Assembly (NCBI GenBank): GCA_022791055.1
Contig: JAAVYI010000018.1
Span: 1-64,000, forward strand
Length of the DNA: 64,000 nucleotides
Source of the DNA: Clostridia bacterium
GTDB taxonomy: Bacteria; Bacillota; Clostridia; Christensenellales; Pumilibacteraceae
Direction of reading: 5' to 3'
Shown here piece by piece: positions 37,573 to 45,876 of the stretch. The position numbers and the translations under genes were made by a program. The notes under the pieces are model-generated. The model worked only from the letters and a program-made list of their open reading frames with translations, did no database searches and was not told the DNA's origin. The number at the start of each line of letters is the position of its first letter. The stretch's first letter is position 1.

Positions 37573-37898
37573 TCCACCTCCGGGATCAGTATAAAATTCT
37601 CGTTTGCAAATCGGGTCATTGCTTTCGCCATTTGTTTGTTGGTGATACCGACGACCTTGACGCCCGGCTTATGCAAAGCCTCTTCGAGCGGTCGGACGCA
37701 CCGTATCGCCGGGATCTTGCGATCCGCGGTTAGGCGCAGCAGCTTTTTCCGCGTGTTCTCCTGCAAATCGTCCGCAAACAGTACGAGATGCAAGCGGCTG
37801 CGGCTCAAGCCGGAAAGCGTATCGTATCCGAACGCCACTTTGCCTGCGCGCAGCGCAAACCCCAAAAGCGATTCAATCTTTTCGGGACTTGTAGGCAT
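37569..37898 (-). CDS. ylxQ: L7Ae-like ribosomal protein YlxQ
   Basis: The 109-residue protein has the L7Ae/L30e/S12e fold pattern: LLGFALRAGKVAFGYDTLSG, then LVLFADDLQENTRKKL and GITNKQMAKAM. It probably binds kink-turn RNA. I use the ATG at 37898, preceded by GAGGAGTTGGCGG; an ATG at 37913 would destroy that site. It overlaps ylxR by 26 bases. Confidence 0.9.
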   Translation of the reverse strand: MPTSPEKIESLLGFALRAGKVAFGYDTLSGLSRSRLHLVLFADDLQENTRKKLLRLTADRKIPAIRCVRPLEEALHKPGVKVVGITNKQMAKAMTRFANENFILIPEVD

Positions 37899-38145
37899 CC
37901 GCCAACTCCTCATAAACCTCGAGCGGGATCTCGCACTTGAAATTCCGATTGAGTAAGCGCTGTTTCATGCACTTGTCGATACAATCGGCATTGTCGCATA
38001 CATATGCGCCGCGACCGCTCTTTTTGCCGGTAAAGTCGATCGAAAAGACACCTTCGGGAGAGCGCACGATCCGTATCAATTTTCGTTTGTCGATCATGTT
38101 CCGGCAAGCGATACACATTCTTTCGGGCGTCTTTCTCTCTTGCAT
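37873..38145 (-). CDS. ylxR: YlxR family nucleic-acid-binding protein (DUF448)
   Basis: The 90-residue basic protein has the family motif PERMCIACRNMIDKRKLIRIV and the YVCDNADCIDKCMKQRLLNR tail with two further cysteines (CxxC at Cys11/Cys14 as well). It is encoded between nusA and ylxQ, as in most Firmicutes. A role as an RNA-binding regulator has been proposed for the family. Confidence 0.93.
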   Translation of the reverse strand: MQERKTPERMCIACRNMIDKRKLIRIVRSPEGVFSIDFTGKKSGRGAYVCDNADCIDKCMKQRLLNRNFKCEIPLEVYEELADAYKSRKD

Positions 38146-38151
38146 CGTCCT

Positions 38152-39282
38152 TTACTCCAGTTCGCCCAAATCCTCGTCGAATACGTCGTCGGATAGCGGC
38201 GTTTCCTCTTCCGGCTCCGGCTCTTCGATGCTCTCGTTGGCGACCGTCAGCGACGAGTACGGCTTGACGTCGATCTTCCAGCCCGTAAGACGCGCGGCCA
38301 AACGCGCATTCTGTCCGTCGCGGCCGATCGCAAGGCTGAGCATGTCGTCGGTAACAACGACTTTTGCCGTCTTTTCGGCGTCGTTGACCTGTACCATGAC
38401 CACTTTGGCCGGGCTGAGCGAGCGCGCAATAAACTCGAGAATGTCGGGACACCAAGGAATGATGTCGATCTTTTCGCCGCCGAGTTCCGACACGATCGCA
38501 TTGACGCGCATACCGCGGTTGCCGACGCAAGCGCCGACCGCATCGATGTTCGACTCCTCGGTATAAACGGCCATTTTGGTGCGGTAACCGGCCTCGCGCA
38601 CGATCGCTTTGATGACAACCAGACCGCCGGCGATTTCCGGCACTTCCAACTCAAATAGTCGCTTGACGAATCCGGCAATGGTACGCGAAACCATGATCTG
38701 CGGCCCGCGCTGGCCTTCCTTGATCTTTTTAACGTATACTTTGACTTTATCGCCGACAACGAATTTGTCGTTGGGCATCTGATCCTGCGGCAGCATGACC
38801 GCCTCGAGCTTGTTGATCTCGACATAGGCCGTGCCGTTCGCCTCGATACGGCGGATCACACCGGTAATGAGTTCGTCCTCTTTTTGGCTGAGTTCGCTGT
38901 ATGCCATAGCGCCCTCGACCTCGCGCAACTTCTGCATGATGACCTGCTTGGCCGTTTGCGCCGCGATCCGCCCGAACTCCTTCGAGGAGATCTCTTCGCT
39001 GATGACGTCGCCTACCTTCGCTTTACGGCTGATGTAACGGGCATCCTCGAGACTGATCTGCGTATCCTTATCCTCGACTTGCTCGACAACGGTCTGATAG
39101 GCCAAAATTTTGATCGTGCTGCGCTCGGGTACCAGTTTGACTTGAATCGCCTTAGCCGTACCCGTATGCTTTTTATACGCGATGACGAGCGCGGTTTCCA
39201 GCGCCTCGATGAACGTATCTTTTTTGATCCGTTTCTCTTTTTCCAGTTCGTCCAGTGCTGCGAAAAAGTCCTTATTGACCAT
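38152..39282 (-). CDS. nusA: transcription termination/antitermination factor NusA
   Basis: The 376-residue protein has the N-terminal RNA polymerase-binding domain (about 1-125), an S1 domain with INGVIRRIEANGTAYVEI-like sequence (residues 135-200), and two KH domains with VGNRGMRVNAIVSELGGEKIDIIPW and AIGRDGQNARLAARLTGWKIDV. It ends in an acidic tail. It lacks the extra C-terminal acidic repeats of proteobacteria, as expected for a Firmicute. Confidence 0.96.
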   Translation of the reverse strand: MVNKDFFAALDELEKEKRIKKDTFIEALETALVIAYKKHTGTAKAIQVKLVPERSTIKILAYQTVVEQVEDKDTQISLEDARYISRKAKVGDVISEEISSKEFGRIAAQTAKQVIMQKLREVEGAMAYSELSQKEDELITGVIRRIEANGTAYVEINKLEAVMLPQDQMPNDKFVVGDKVKVYVKKIKEGQRGPQIMVSRTIAGFVKRLFELEVPEIAGGLVVIKAIVREAGYRTKMAVYTEESNIDAVGACVGNRGMRVNAIVSELGGEKIDIIPWCPDILEFIARSLSPAKVVMVQVNDAEKTAKVVVTDDMLSLAIGRDGQNARLAARLTGWKIDVKPYSSLTVANESIEEPEPEEETPLSDDVFDEDLGELE

Positions 39283-39317
39283 GTTGGTGTTTCCTCCGAA
39301 TCGATTGTTTTTTAAGA

Positions 39318-39779
39318 TTATTCAAACCGCACGAGCGGCCTTGTAAAAGCAATACGGTTGTCCTCGATCGTCAGCGTCTCGCCGGCGTCGGTTTCGATCA
39401 CGACCGCATTATCCGTTTTCTGCTTGAGTACGCCCTCATAGAATTTCTTGCCTTTGAGCGGCGCATACAGTTTGATCTCCACCTCTCGGCCGTAATTCCG
39501 CTCGAAGTCGCGCTGTTTTTTAAACGGTCGGTCGAGGCCGGGAGACGAAATGTCGAGAATGTACGCCCCCTCGATCGGGTCAGCCTCGTCAAGAACGGGA
39601 TTGACCGCGTTATGCACGGCCTCGCAGTCATCTAAGGATATGCCGCGCGGAATATCGATATAAATCGTCAAGTGCATACCTTCCGGCTTTTTGACGTATT
39701 CGATGTCGACGATCTCGTAGCCCATCGATTCGATGACCGGGCGTACCGCCCTATCGGTTTTTTCCACTACGCTTTCCAT
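39318..39779 (-). CDS. rimP: ribosome maturation factor RimP
   Basis: The 153-residue protein has the RimP sequence ESMGYEIVDIEYVKKPEGMHLTI, VLDEADPIEGAYILDISSPGLDRPF and the closing C-terminal SH3-like domain. It binds the 30S subunit during maturation. I chose the ATG at 39779: GGAGGCGGAGC lies upstream, while an in-frame ATG at 39809 falls inside the leader hairpin and would place the binding site within the coding region. It is the first gene of the operon. Confidence 0.93.
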   Translation of the reverse strand: MESVVEKTDRAVRPVIESMGYEIVDIEYVKKPEGMHLTIYIDIPRGISLDDCEAVHNAVNPVLDEADPIEGAYILDISSPGLDRPFKKQRDFERNYGREVEIKLYAPLKGKKFYEGVLKQKTDNAVVIETDAGETLTIEDNRIAFTRPLVRFE

Positions 39780-39808
39780 AGCCGAAAAGCTCCGCCTCCT
39801 TAACAGCA

Positions 39809-39839
39809 TTTGAGAGCGGGCAAACTGCCCACTCTCAAA
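39809..39839 (-). promoter_or_regulatory. strong hairpin in the leader of the rimP-nusA-infB operon
   Basis: A 14-bp stem (arms 39809-39822 and 39826-39839) with a 3-base loop. On the minus-strand RNA all 14 positions pair, one as G-U; on a plus-strand RNA that position would be a C-A mismatch, so the structure fits the operon leader. It lies about 15 bases after the predicted start of transcription and just ahead of the rimP ribosome binding site. There is no U run behind it, so it is not a simple terminator. Confidence 0.7.
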
Positions 39840-39862
39840 GCATAACCTATTTAAGCATTTCC

Positions 39863-39891
39863 ATTATACCACGAACGCGCTTAGAATGCAA
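39863..39891 (-). promoter_or_regulatory. promoter of the rimP-nusA-infB operon
   Basis: TTGCAT (39886-39891) and TATAAT (39863-39868) on the minus strand with a 17-base spacer, directly behind the stop of the PolC-like gene. Confidence 0.85.
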
Positions 39892-39897
39892 GCATTT

Positions 39898-41463
39898 TCA
39901 CGCAATATAATTGGTAAGTTTTATAAAAATCTCGGCTGTTGCGATCGCATCGTAAATCGCGCGATGCGCGCCCTTGTTGACGACTTTGAAATATTCGGCC
40001 AGTTTTCCCAAATTAAATTTCTTCAGTTCGGGAATATACTTGCGCGCTAAGATCAGCGTATCCATGCGCTCGTTGTCGAAATAAATGTTCATCGCTTTGC
40101 CGAACGAGGCGATAAACCCGTAGTCGAACTGCACGTTTTGCCCCACCATGATCGTCTCATGCGAGAACTTGTAAAAATCGGGCAATACTTGATCGATCGT
40201 CGGTTGCCCCGCGACGTCCTCGTCGGTGATCGTCGTCAGCTTGGTGATTTCGGGCGGTATGGGAATTTGCGGGTCTATGTACGTCGAAAACTGTTCTTTG
40301 ATCAAGCCGTCGACCACCTTGACCGCACCGATCTCGATGATCTTGTCGGACGTCGTTTTCAAACCCGTGGTCTCGATGTCGAACACGCAAAACGTTTTGC
40401 CCATCAAAAACGGCGACAGCTTTTGCTCTTCTTTGAACAGAGAATCCTGCTCGACAACGAAGTACGGCGACGGAAACACATATCTGTACTTGTCGTCTAC
40501 TTTGCGGATAATGCGGTTGACGGTAAAATCGGTCGGCAGCGTGCAAAGCGAAATGTCGCGCACCATATAACTCATGCTGTCGGGACGGAACTTATCCACA
40601 TCGAGATTGCCGCGGCAAACGACTTCTTTGCCGTCTTTCAACAGCCCCATCTGCTCGACCGTGCGCTTGTTTGGAAAATAAATGCAACTCATTTCGCCCG
40701 TAGGGTCTTGTAGCGTGAACTTGAAAAAGCACGGCACTTTGCCCGGCTGCGGGTTCTTTTTGTCGATCTTCTGCAAGCCGACGATCTTGCCGCAAACGAC
40801 CAGCCCCTCTTTGGGGCGAATACAGTCCTCGATATAGGCCGCGCGCTCGTAAATAATCGGCCCGATAAAGTCCTCGACGTTCTGCGTGCGGATCGTGCGC
40901 CCCTCGTCGGGATTTTCATACACGCCCCCCTCGGACATATCCATCATCTGCTCGTACTCGTCGATACTGTCGACGACCGTTTCGCGCGTCTCCGGGACGA
41001 TGGTCAGCCGAATGTCCTCGCAGTAGTTGTGGTACAAAAAACTGTCGATCGTCTTTTGCATGTCCTTGTTGACGCAGTAGTCGTATGCGGCCTCGGTCAC
41101 GTGCAACGTAATGCGAATGACGGCGCCGTCAAAACATACTTCGATGTCGCGCTCCTCGAGCGAGCCGGCCAGCGACGGATAGTCAAACAGAAATTTGAAC
41201 AGTCTGGTTTTAAAGAAATTTTCGTCGAAATGACTTTTGACGAGACGCACCGATACCGGTACGGCGACATTGCACGCCTTGGCGACGGCGTCCCGAATGC
41301 GCGGTTGCGCGGCGTGCACGTCCTTTTCGTAAGCCTCCGGGTACAGCAACACGACGGTGATCGTGCGCGCGCGGACTTCGGCCTCGGCATACGAAAGCCG
41401 CAGATAGGAAAACTCCTTCTGCGTCAATCTGTCGAATGCTTCCATCAGCGCACAGGTTTTCAT
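39898..41463 (-). CDS. PolC-like 3'-5' exonuclease lacking the polymerase domain
   Basis: This 521-residue protein matches the N-terminal third of Gram-positive replicative polymerase PolC: an N-terminal domain (about 1-195), an OB-fold (about 222-308, CGKIVGLQKIDKKNP to LCTLP) and a DEDDh exonuclease (about 356-521). The exonuclease is complete: Asp362 and Glu364 in FDIETTGL, Asp447 in QNVQFDYGF, His500 and Asp505 in HRAIYDAIATAE. PolC normally exceeds 1400 residues and continues into PHP and polymerase domains; here the reading frame stops cleanly and the next promoter follows within 30 bases. The gene sits exactly where polC is found in Firmicutes, between the rseP/ispG cluster and rimP. 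It may be a proofreading subunit split from its polymerase, or a relic of polC with a new role. Confidence 0.85.
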   Translation of the reverse strand: MKTCALMEAFDRLTQKEFSYLRLSYAEAEVRARTITVVLLYPEAYEKDVHAAQPRIRDAVAKACNVAVPVSVRLVKSHFDENFFKTRLFKFLFDYPSLAGSLEERDIEVCFDGAVIRITLHVTEAAYDYCVNKDMQKTIDSFLYHNYCEDIRLTIVPETRETVVDSIDEYEQMMDMSEGGVYENPDEGRTIRTQNVEDFIGPIIYERAAYIEDCIRPKEGLVVCGKIVGLQKIDKKNPQPGKVPCFFKFTLQDPTGEMSCIYFPNKRTVEQMGLLKDGKEVVCRGNLDVDKFRPDSMSYMVRDISLCTLPTDFTVNRIIRKVDDKYRYVFPSPYFVVEQDSLFKEEQKLSPFLMGKTFCVFDIETTGLKTTSDKIIEIGAVKVVDGLIKEQFSTYIDPQIPIPPEITKLTTITDEDVAGQPTIDQVLPDFYKFSHETIMVGQNVQFDYGFIASFGKAMNIYFDNERMDTLILARKYIPELKKFNLGKLAEYFKVVNKGAHRAIYDAIATAEIFIKLTNYIA

Positions 41464-41485
41464 GCGTACTCCTTCTTCGAGAGGT

Positions 41486-42535
41486 TTATCCGACCGTTTC
41501 TCCCGTCAACTCTTCGAGCATTTTTTTCAGTTCGGGTTCGATCTCTTCGGGCTTGACCGTCTTGACCGGAACGCCCTTTTTGAATATAACGGCCTTGTCT
41601 TTGCCGCCCGCTACGCCGACATCGGCCTCGCGCGCCTCGCCCGGTCCGTTGACCACGCAGCCCATCACGGCGACGGTCAGCGGCTTTGTGATACCGGCCG
41701 TCATGCGGCGCACCGCGTCGACCGTCCCCATCAGATCGTAGTGACAACGCGAACACGTCGGACAGGACACGATCTCCACGCCGTCCTCTAACTTTAACGC
41801 CCGCAAAATGGTATGCGCGGCGGCAGGTTCTTGTAACGGATCGCCGCTCAACGACACGCGCACCGTGTCGCCGATCCCGTCGGCCAGCAGCGCGCCGATC
41901 CCGATCGACGACTTGACCAGTCCATCCTCGTATGCGCCCGATTCGGTCACACCGACGTGCAACGGATAATCGCAACGCTCGTGCAAAATGCGGTATGTTT
42001 CGATCGTCGTGCGTACCGAACTGGACTTCGCCGACAATACGATTTGATCGAATCCCAGTTGCTCCAAAATCCGCGCCCGGCTGAGCGCGCTCTCGGCGAG
42101 CGCCTGCGCCGTCGGGCCGTACTTGTTAAGAAGTTCCTTTTCGAGCGAACCGCTGTTGACGCCGATCCGGATCGCCGTTTTGTTGGCTTTACAGGCGGCC
42201 GTCAGTCGCTCGACGTTCTCGCGGCTGCCGATATTGCCGGGGTTGAACCGAATTTTGGGGAATCCGATCTCGCTACAGGCGATCGCAAGTCGATAGTCGA
42301 ATTGAATGTCGGCAACCAGCGGCACGCGCGTTGTTTGTAACAGCCGTTTGGCCGTCTCGACTTCCGTCTCGTCCGAAACGGCAAGGCGCACGATGTCGCA
42401 ACCGCTTGCGCTAAGCGCCTCGATCTGCCGCAAGGTTGCGGTGTAGTCGGCTGTCGGCGTGTTGGTCATCGATTGTACCGTTATGCGGTTGCCGCCGCCG
42501 ATCGTAAGCCCCCCTACCCGTACCGTTCTTGTCAT
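41486..42535 (-). CDS. ispG: 4-hydroxy-3-methylbut-2-enyl-diphosphate synthase
   Basis: The 349-residue iron-sulfur enzyme catalyses the penultimate step of the non-mevalonate pathway. Visible are the opening VGGLTIGGGNRITVQSMTNT, the cluster cysteines in SCPTCSRCHYDL and the closing VMGCVVNGPGEAREADVG. It lies 22 bases upstream of the PolC-like gene, so the two are likely co-transcribed. Confidence 0.96.
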   Translation of the reverse strand: MTRTVRVGGLTIGGGNRITVQSMTNTPTADYTATLRQIEALSASGCDIVRLAVSDETEVETAKRLLQTTRVPLVADIQFDYRLAIACSEIGFPKIRFNPGNIGSRENVERLTAACKANKTAIRIGVNSGSLEKELLNKYGPTAQALAESALSRARILEQLGFDQIVLSAKSSSVRTTIETYRILHERCDYPLHVGVTESGAYEDGLVKSSIGIGALLADGIGDTVRVSLSGDPLQEPAAAHTILRALKLEDGVEIVSCPTCSRCHYDLMGTVDAVRRMTAGITKPLTVAVMGCVVNGPGEAREADVGVAGGKDKAVIFKKGVPVKTVKPEEIEPELKKMLEELTGETVG

Positions 42536-42580
42536 AGCGTCCTCCCGTTTGTCTTATGTCGTGTTGTTGTCCCTGTCAAA

Positions 42581-42617
42581 GATTGCCGCAGTCGCTTACG
42601 CGCCCTCGCAATGACGG
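42581..42617 (-). repeat. GTCATTGCGAG...GGCAATC-type interspersed repeat
   Basis: Read on the minus strand the element starts CCGTCATTGCGAGG and ends CTGCGGCAATC, with ATTGC and GCAAT as imperfect dyad ends. Short elements of this kind recur in many bacterial genomes and metagenome assemblies. Only one copy is in the window. It lies in the 212-base gap between rseP and ispG, in the middle of an otherwise tightly packed operon. Confidence 0.5.
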
Positions 42618-42621
42618 TTAC

Positions 42622-42754
42622 GACCTGACGGCGTAGAGTGCGGCCGCAAAAGCGACAACAGATGGCGGCTGCGCGTAGGCGTGTAGTTCTTCCTACATGA
42701 CTGGCGCGGTCGCCAAACGCAGTCGGCATACGGCGTACTATGCGTCGTCAGGTC
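42622..42754. repeat. inverted repeat bounding a short intergenic insertion
   Basis: GACCTGACGGCG at 42622-42633 is repeated in inverted form as CGTCGTCAGGTC at 42743-42754, 11 of 12 matching. The right copy contains the rseP stop codon. The enclosed 110 bases have no gene and contain a small hairpin (TGTAG/CTACA). It could be a small non-autonomous element that duplicated the end of rseP. Confidence 0.45.
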
Positions 42755-43893
42755 AAAAAGCGGATAAAGTCGAGGATAACCACCACCCCCAGTAGCAGGA
42801 GCAGGCCGACTGTGTGTATCGTGTTTTCGATCTTCGGATTGATCGGCTTGCCTCGGATCCACTCGACGACGGTAAAGACGACTTTGGAGCCGTCGAGCGC
42901 AGGAATCGGCAGCAGATTGAAAATGCCCAAGTTACTGGCGATAAACGGCAGCAATATCAAAATATTGCGCCAGTTGCTTTTGGCCAGATCCGCCATCATG
43001 GTTATCGTGCCGGCCGGCCCCGATAGGTCGGTAATGGCCGCTTTCCCGGTGAACAACTGTCCGAACGAACTGAGTACCAGCCAGGACAGTTTGAACGTAT
43101 ACGGCACGCAATAGGTAAACGCATGGCCGACGCCGGCGTACCGATATTGCTGTAAGGTCGCAAAACCGAATCCGACGTAATCGAGTTGCTCGACCGTGCC
43201 GTCCTCTTTTTCCGTTTCGGCTTTGATCTGCTTTTTGGTAACAACAACATCGACCGTTTCGCCGTTACGCTCGACCGTCAGCGTCACGCTGTCCCCGAGT
43301 GATAACCCCTTGACCAAATCGTCATACGAGTGCATGGCCGTGATCTTGCGGCCGTCCACCGCGCGGATCACATCGCCTTTTTGCACGGCGTTGTAAACGA
43401 CGCCCGTTTCGTCAACGTAGGCCGCCTCGACGGTCGGCACGGCAACGCCGATCGCCAAAATAAAGATAAACGAAAAGATCACCGCCGACAGCAGATTGGC
43501 CAACCCGCCGGACACCAGCACTATGATGCGTTTCCACGGCTTTTCTTCGGTAAACGACCGCGACGGCGGCGCGGTCTCCGTTGTTTCGAGGGGTTGCACC
43601 GCCGCTTCGTCCGCGACTTCCTCGAATACTTCGGCGTTCTGCCGATTGGTAGCCGCGTTTTCCAGACCGCTCTCCCCTTCGAACGCGCAGAACCCGCCCA
43701 GCGGAATCAGCCGCAAAGAGATCACTTCGCCGTTCTTTTTCTTTTTGGAAAGCAGTTTGGGGCCGAAGCCGACCGAAAATTCGTTGATCTTGAACTTGAG
43801 AATTTTGCCGGCAATATAGTGTCCCAGCTCGTGTATGACGATCATCACCAGCAAAATGACGAGCGCCAGCAAGATATACAAAAACGTTTTCAT
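42748..43893 (-). CDS. rseP: site-2 intramembrane metalloprotease RseP
   Basis: The 381-residue membrane protein has the zinc motif IHELGHYIAG in its first membrane segment, a PDZ domain (about 170-235, DETGVVYNAVQKGDVIRAVDG) and the second metal-ligand motif FNLLPIPALDGSKV near the end. It cleaves anti-sigma factors or signal-peptide remnants within the membrane. An acidic, low-complexity insert (about 75-125) separates the first segment from the rest. The position between dxr and ispG is typical. Confidence 0.95.
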   Translation of the reverse strand: MKTFLYILLALVILLVMIVIHELGHYIAGKILKFKINEFSVGFGPKLLSKKKKNGEVISLRLIPLGGFCAFEGESGLENAATNRQNAEVFEEVADEAAVQPLETTETAPPSRSFTEEKPWKRIIVLVSGGLANLLSAVIFSFIFILAIGVAVPTVEAAYVDETGVVYNAVQKGDVIRAVDGRKITAMHSYDDLVKGLSLGDSVTLTVERNGETVDVVVTKKQIKAETEKEDGTVEQLDYVGFGFATLQQYRYAGVGHAFTYCVPYTFKLSWLVLSSFGQLFTGKAAITDLSGPAGTITMMADLAKSNWRNILILLPFIASNLGIFNLLPIPALDGSKVVFTVVEWIRGKPINPKIENTIHTVGLLLLLGVVVILDFIRFLT

Positions 43894-43902
43894 GTTTGCT
43901 CC

Positions 43903-45012
43903 CTAACGATAATCTCTCATTAGTTTTCCGACGATCTCATCGTAGGTATTTAAAATATCCTGTAGTGTGGGCTTTTCGATCACCGACAAGGTCGATAAAA
44001 CGCCCTTTACTATTTCGTATATGTCGCAAAATCCGATTTTATGCTTTAAAAAGAGGCCGACGGCCGCCTCGTTGGCCGCATTCAAAGCGCACGGCGCGTT
44101 GCCGCCGATCCGCAAACTTTCGCGCGCAAGCGCCGGCATCGGAAAGTTTTTTTCGTCGGGCGCGTGAAAGGTCAGCGGTTTTGAAAAATCGAAAGTCGGC
44201 GTTCCCGACGGTAAACGCTCCGGATACGTCAGCGCCAACTGGATCGGAATGTCCATGGTCGGCGGCGACATCTGCGCGGCGATCGTGCCGTCCTCGAACG
44301 CCACCATCGAATGAATGACGCTTTCTCTGTGAATGACGTATTCGATTCGATCGGTATGAAACAGGTGCGCCGCCTCGATGATCTCCAAACCTTTGTTCAT
44401 CATCGTCGCGCTGTCGACGCTGATCTTGGCGCCCATGTTCCAGTTCGGGTGCTTGACGGCCTCTTCGGGCGTAATGTTTTTGAGACTGTCGCGCGTTCGC
44501 CCGAAGAACGGGCCGCCCGACGCCGTCAAAATAATTTTTTGAAACCGCTTGCCGAACGACAGGCACTGCCACACCGCCGAATGCTCGCTGTCGATCGGCA
44601 AAATATCGACGCCGGCCGCTTTCGCTGCGTCCATCACCAGAGAGCCGCCGGCAACCAGCGACTCTTTGTTGGCAAGCGCGATCGTCTTGCCCGCGCGGAT
44701 CGCGGCTAACACCGCTTTCAAGCCGCACATGCCGACCACCGATACGACGACGGTATCGACGTCGTCGCGCGTGGCCGCCTCTTCGAGCGCCTCCGCCCCA
44801 TACGCAACGGGTACCGCGCAGTCTATTGCTTGCGTCGAGCCGGTCAAGCCGACAAACGACGGTTTAAATTCGGCCGCTTGCGCGCACAGTAGATCGGCGC
44901 CGGTATGCGCCGTCAGCGCCGCAACGGAAAATCGGTCGGGGTATCTGCGAACCACGTCCAAAACCTGCCGACCGATCGAGCCTGTACTTCCGAGAATTGC
45001 CAAACGTTTCAT
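43903..45012 (-). CDS. dxr: 1-deoxy-D-xylulose-5-phosphate reductoisomerase
   Basis: The 369-residue protein begins MKRLAILGSTGSIGRQVLDV, the NADPH-binding motif, and has IDSEHSAVWQCL and SATMMNKGLEIIEAAHLF carrying metal and substrate ligands. It makes methylerythritol phosphate. The ATG at 45012 overlaps the cdsA stop (ATGA); a longer in-frame opening would lie wholly inside cdsA. Confidence 0.96.
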   Translation of the reverse strand: MKRLAILGSTGSIGRQVLDVVRRYPDRFSVAALTAHTGADLLCAQAAEFKPSFVGLTGSTQAIDCAVPVAYGAEALEEAATRDDVDTVVVSVVGMCGLKAVLAAIRAGKTIALANKESLVAGGSLVMDAAKAAGVDILPIDSEHSAVWQCLSFGKRFQKIILTASGGPFFGRTRDSLKNITPEEAVKHPNWNMGAKISVDSATMMNKGLEIIEAAHLFHTDRIEYVIHRESVIHSMVAFEDGTIAAQMSPPTMDIPIQLALTYPERLPSGTPTFDFSKPLTFHAPDEKNFPMPALARESLRIGGNAPCALNAANEAAVGLFLKHKIGFCDIYEIVKGVLSTLSVIEKPTLQDILNTYDEIVGKLMRDYR

Positions 45013-45875
45013 AGCATACTTAACACGATCATGTAGATATAGATAAAGACGCCGTTGACGATCATGCCGTCGATACGGTCCATAATGCCGCCGTGACCGG
45101 GCAGAATGGTTCCGAAATCTTTGATACCGCACAGCCGTTTCAAGTACGACGCGATCAAATCGCCCAACTGCGTAAAGATCGAACCGCCCAACCCGATCAA
45201 CAAATAGTGCAGAATGTTGGTGACTGTCGACGCACCCAGCGGATTAACTTTGAACAGATCGAACAGCGAAAACAGCAGTACGATCGCGCCGCCGGCCATA
45301 CCGCCGAGCAGCCCGCCGATCGCGCCCGAAATGGTTTTATTCGGGCTGATCTTCGGACACAGTTTCGGCCCGCGAATGCTGATGCCCACCAAGTAGGCAA
45401 AGGTGTCGGTCATGGTAGAGACCAAGAACAGCAACAAAATCGCCGCGTATTGGTAGTATTCGCCCACATAGTTGAGACCCAGCATATAGATCAAAAGCGA
45501 TACCGGGTAAATCAATACCAAAATCGTACTGGTCACATTCCGAAGCGTCATCACTTTGCTGGCAATATTACAGATGACACAGACCAAAAACGCAACCGCC
45601 AACACGCCGAAATAGGCTGTCACGCCCGCGCCGCCCCCGACGAACGTATTGACCAAGATCAAGCACAGATAGCCGACGAGAATATCGGCGACGATCAGCA
45701 GATCGATCGGCTTGCCGTATTTGTCGCCGATCGCGCGGCTGACTTCGAGGCCGGCGAGGATCATCAACAGCACGGTAAAGATGTCGAAAAATACAGGGTG
45801 TACCAAAATCGTGAGGAGCAGCGTACCCACGTAAACGACAGCGATTATGATTGCCGTAAGCAGTCTCTTTTTCAT
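45009..45875 (-). CDS. cdsA: phosphatidate cytidylyltransferase
   Basis: The 288-residue protein has about eight membrane segments and the family signature KRLCGIKDFGTILPGHGGIMDRID near the C terminus. It makes CDP-diacylglycerol for phospholipid synthesis. It lies one base from uppS and overlaps dxr by four. Confidence 0.95.
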   Translation of the reverse strand: MKKRLLTAIIIAVVYVGTLLLTILVHPVFFDIFTVLLMILAGLEVSRAIGDKYGKPIDLLIVADILVGYLCLILVNTFVGGGAGVTAYFGVLAVAFLVCVICNIASKVMTLRNVTSTILVLIYPVSLLIYMLGLNYVGEYYQYAAILLLFLVSTMTDTFAYLVGISIRGPKLCPKISPNKTISGAIGGLLGGMAGGAIVLLFSLFDLFKVNPLGASTVTNILHYLLIGLGGSIFTQLGDLIASYLKRLCGIKDFGTILPGHGGIMDRIDGMIVNGVFIYIYMIVLSML

Positions 45876-45876
45876 G

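Noticed and set aside
41464..41485. polC truncated by a frameshift with the remainder in another frame
   Set aside because: The exonuclease end is followed within 30 bases by a promoter and rimP; no polymerase-domain sequence was seen in any frame between 39779 and 39898.
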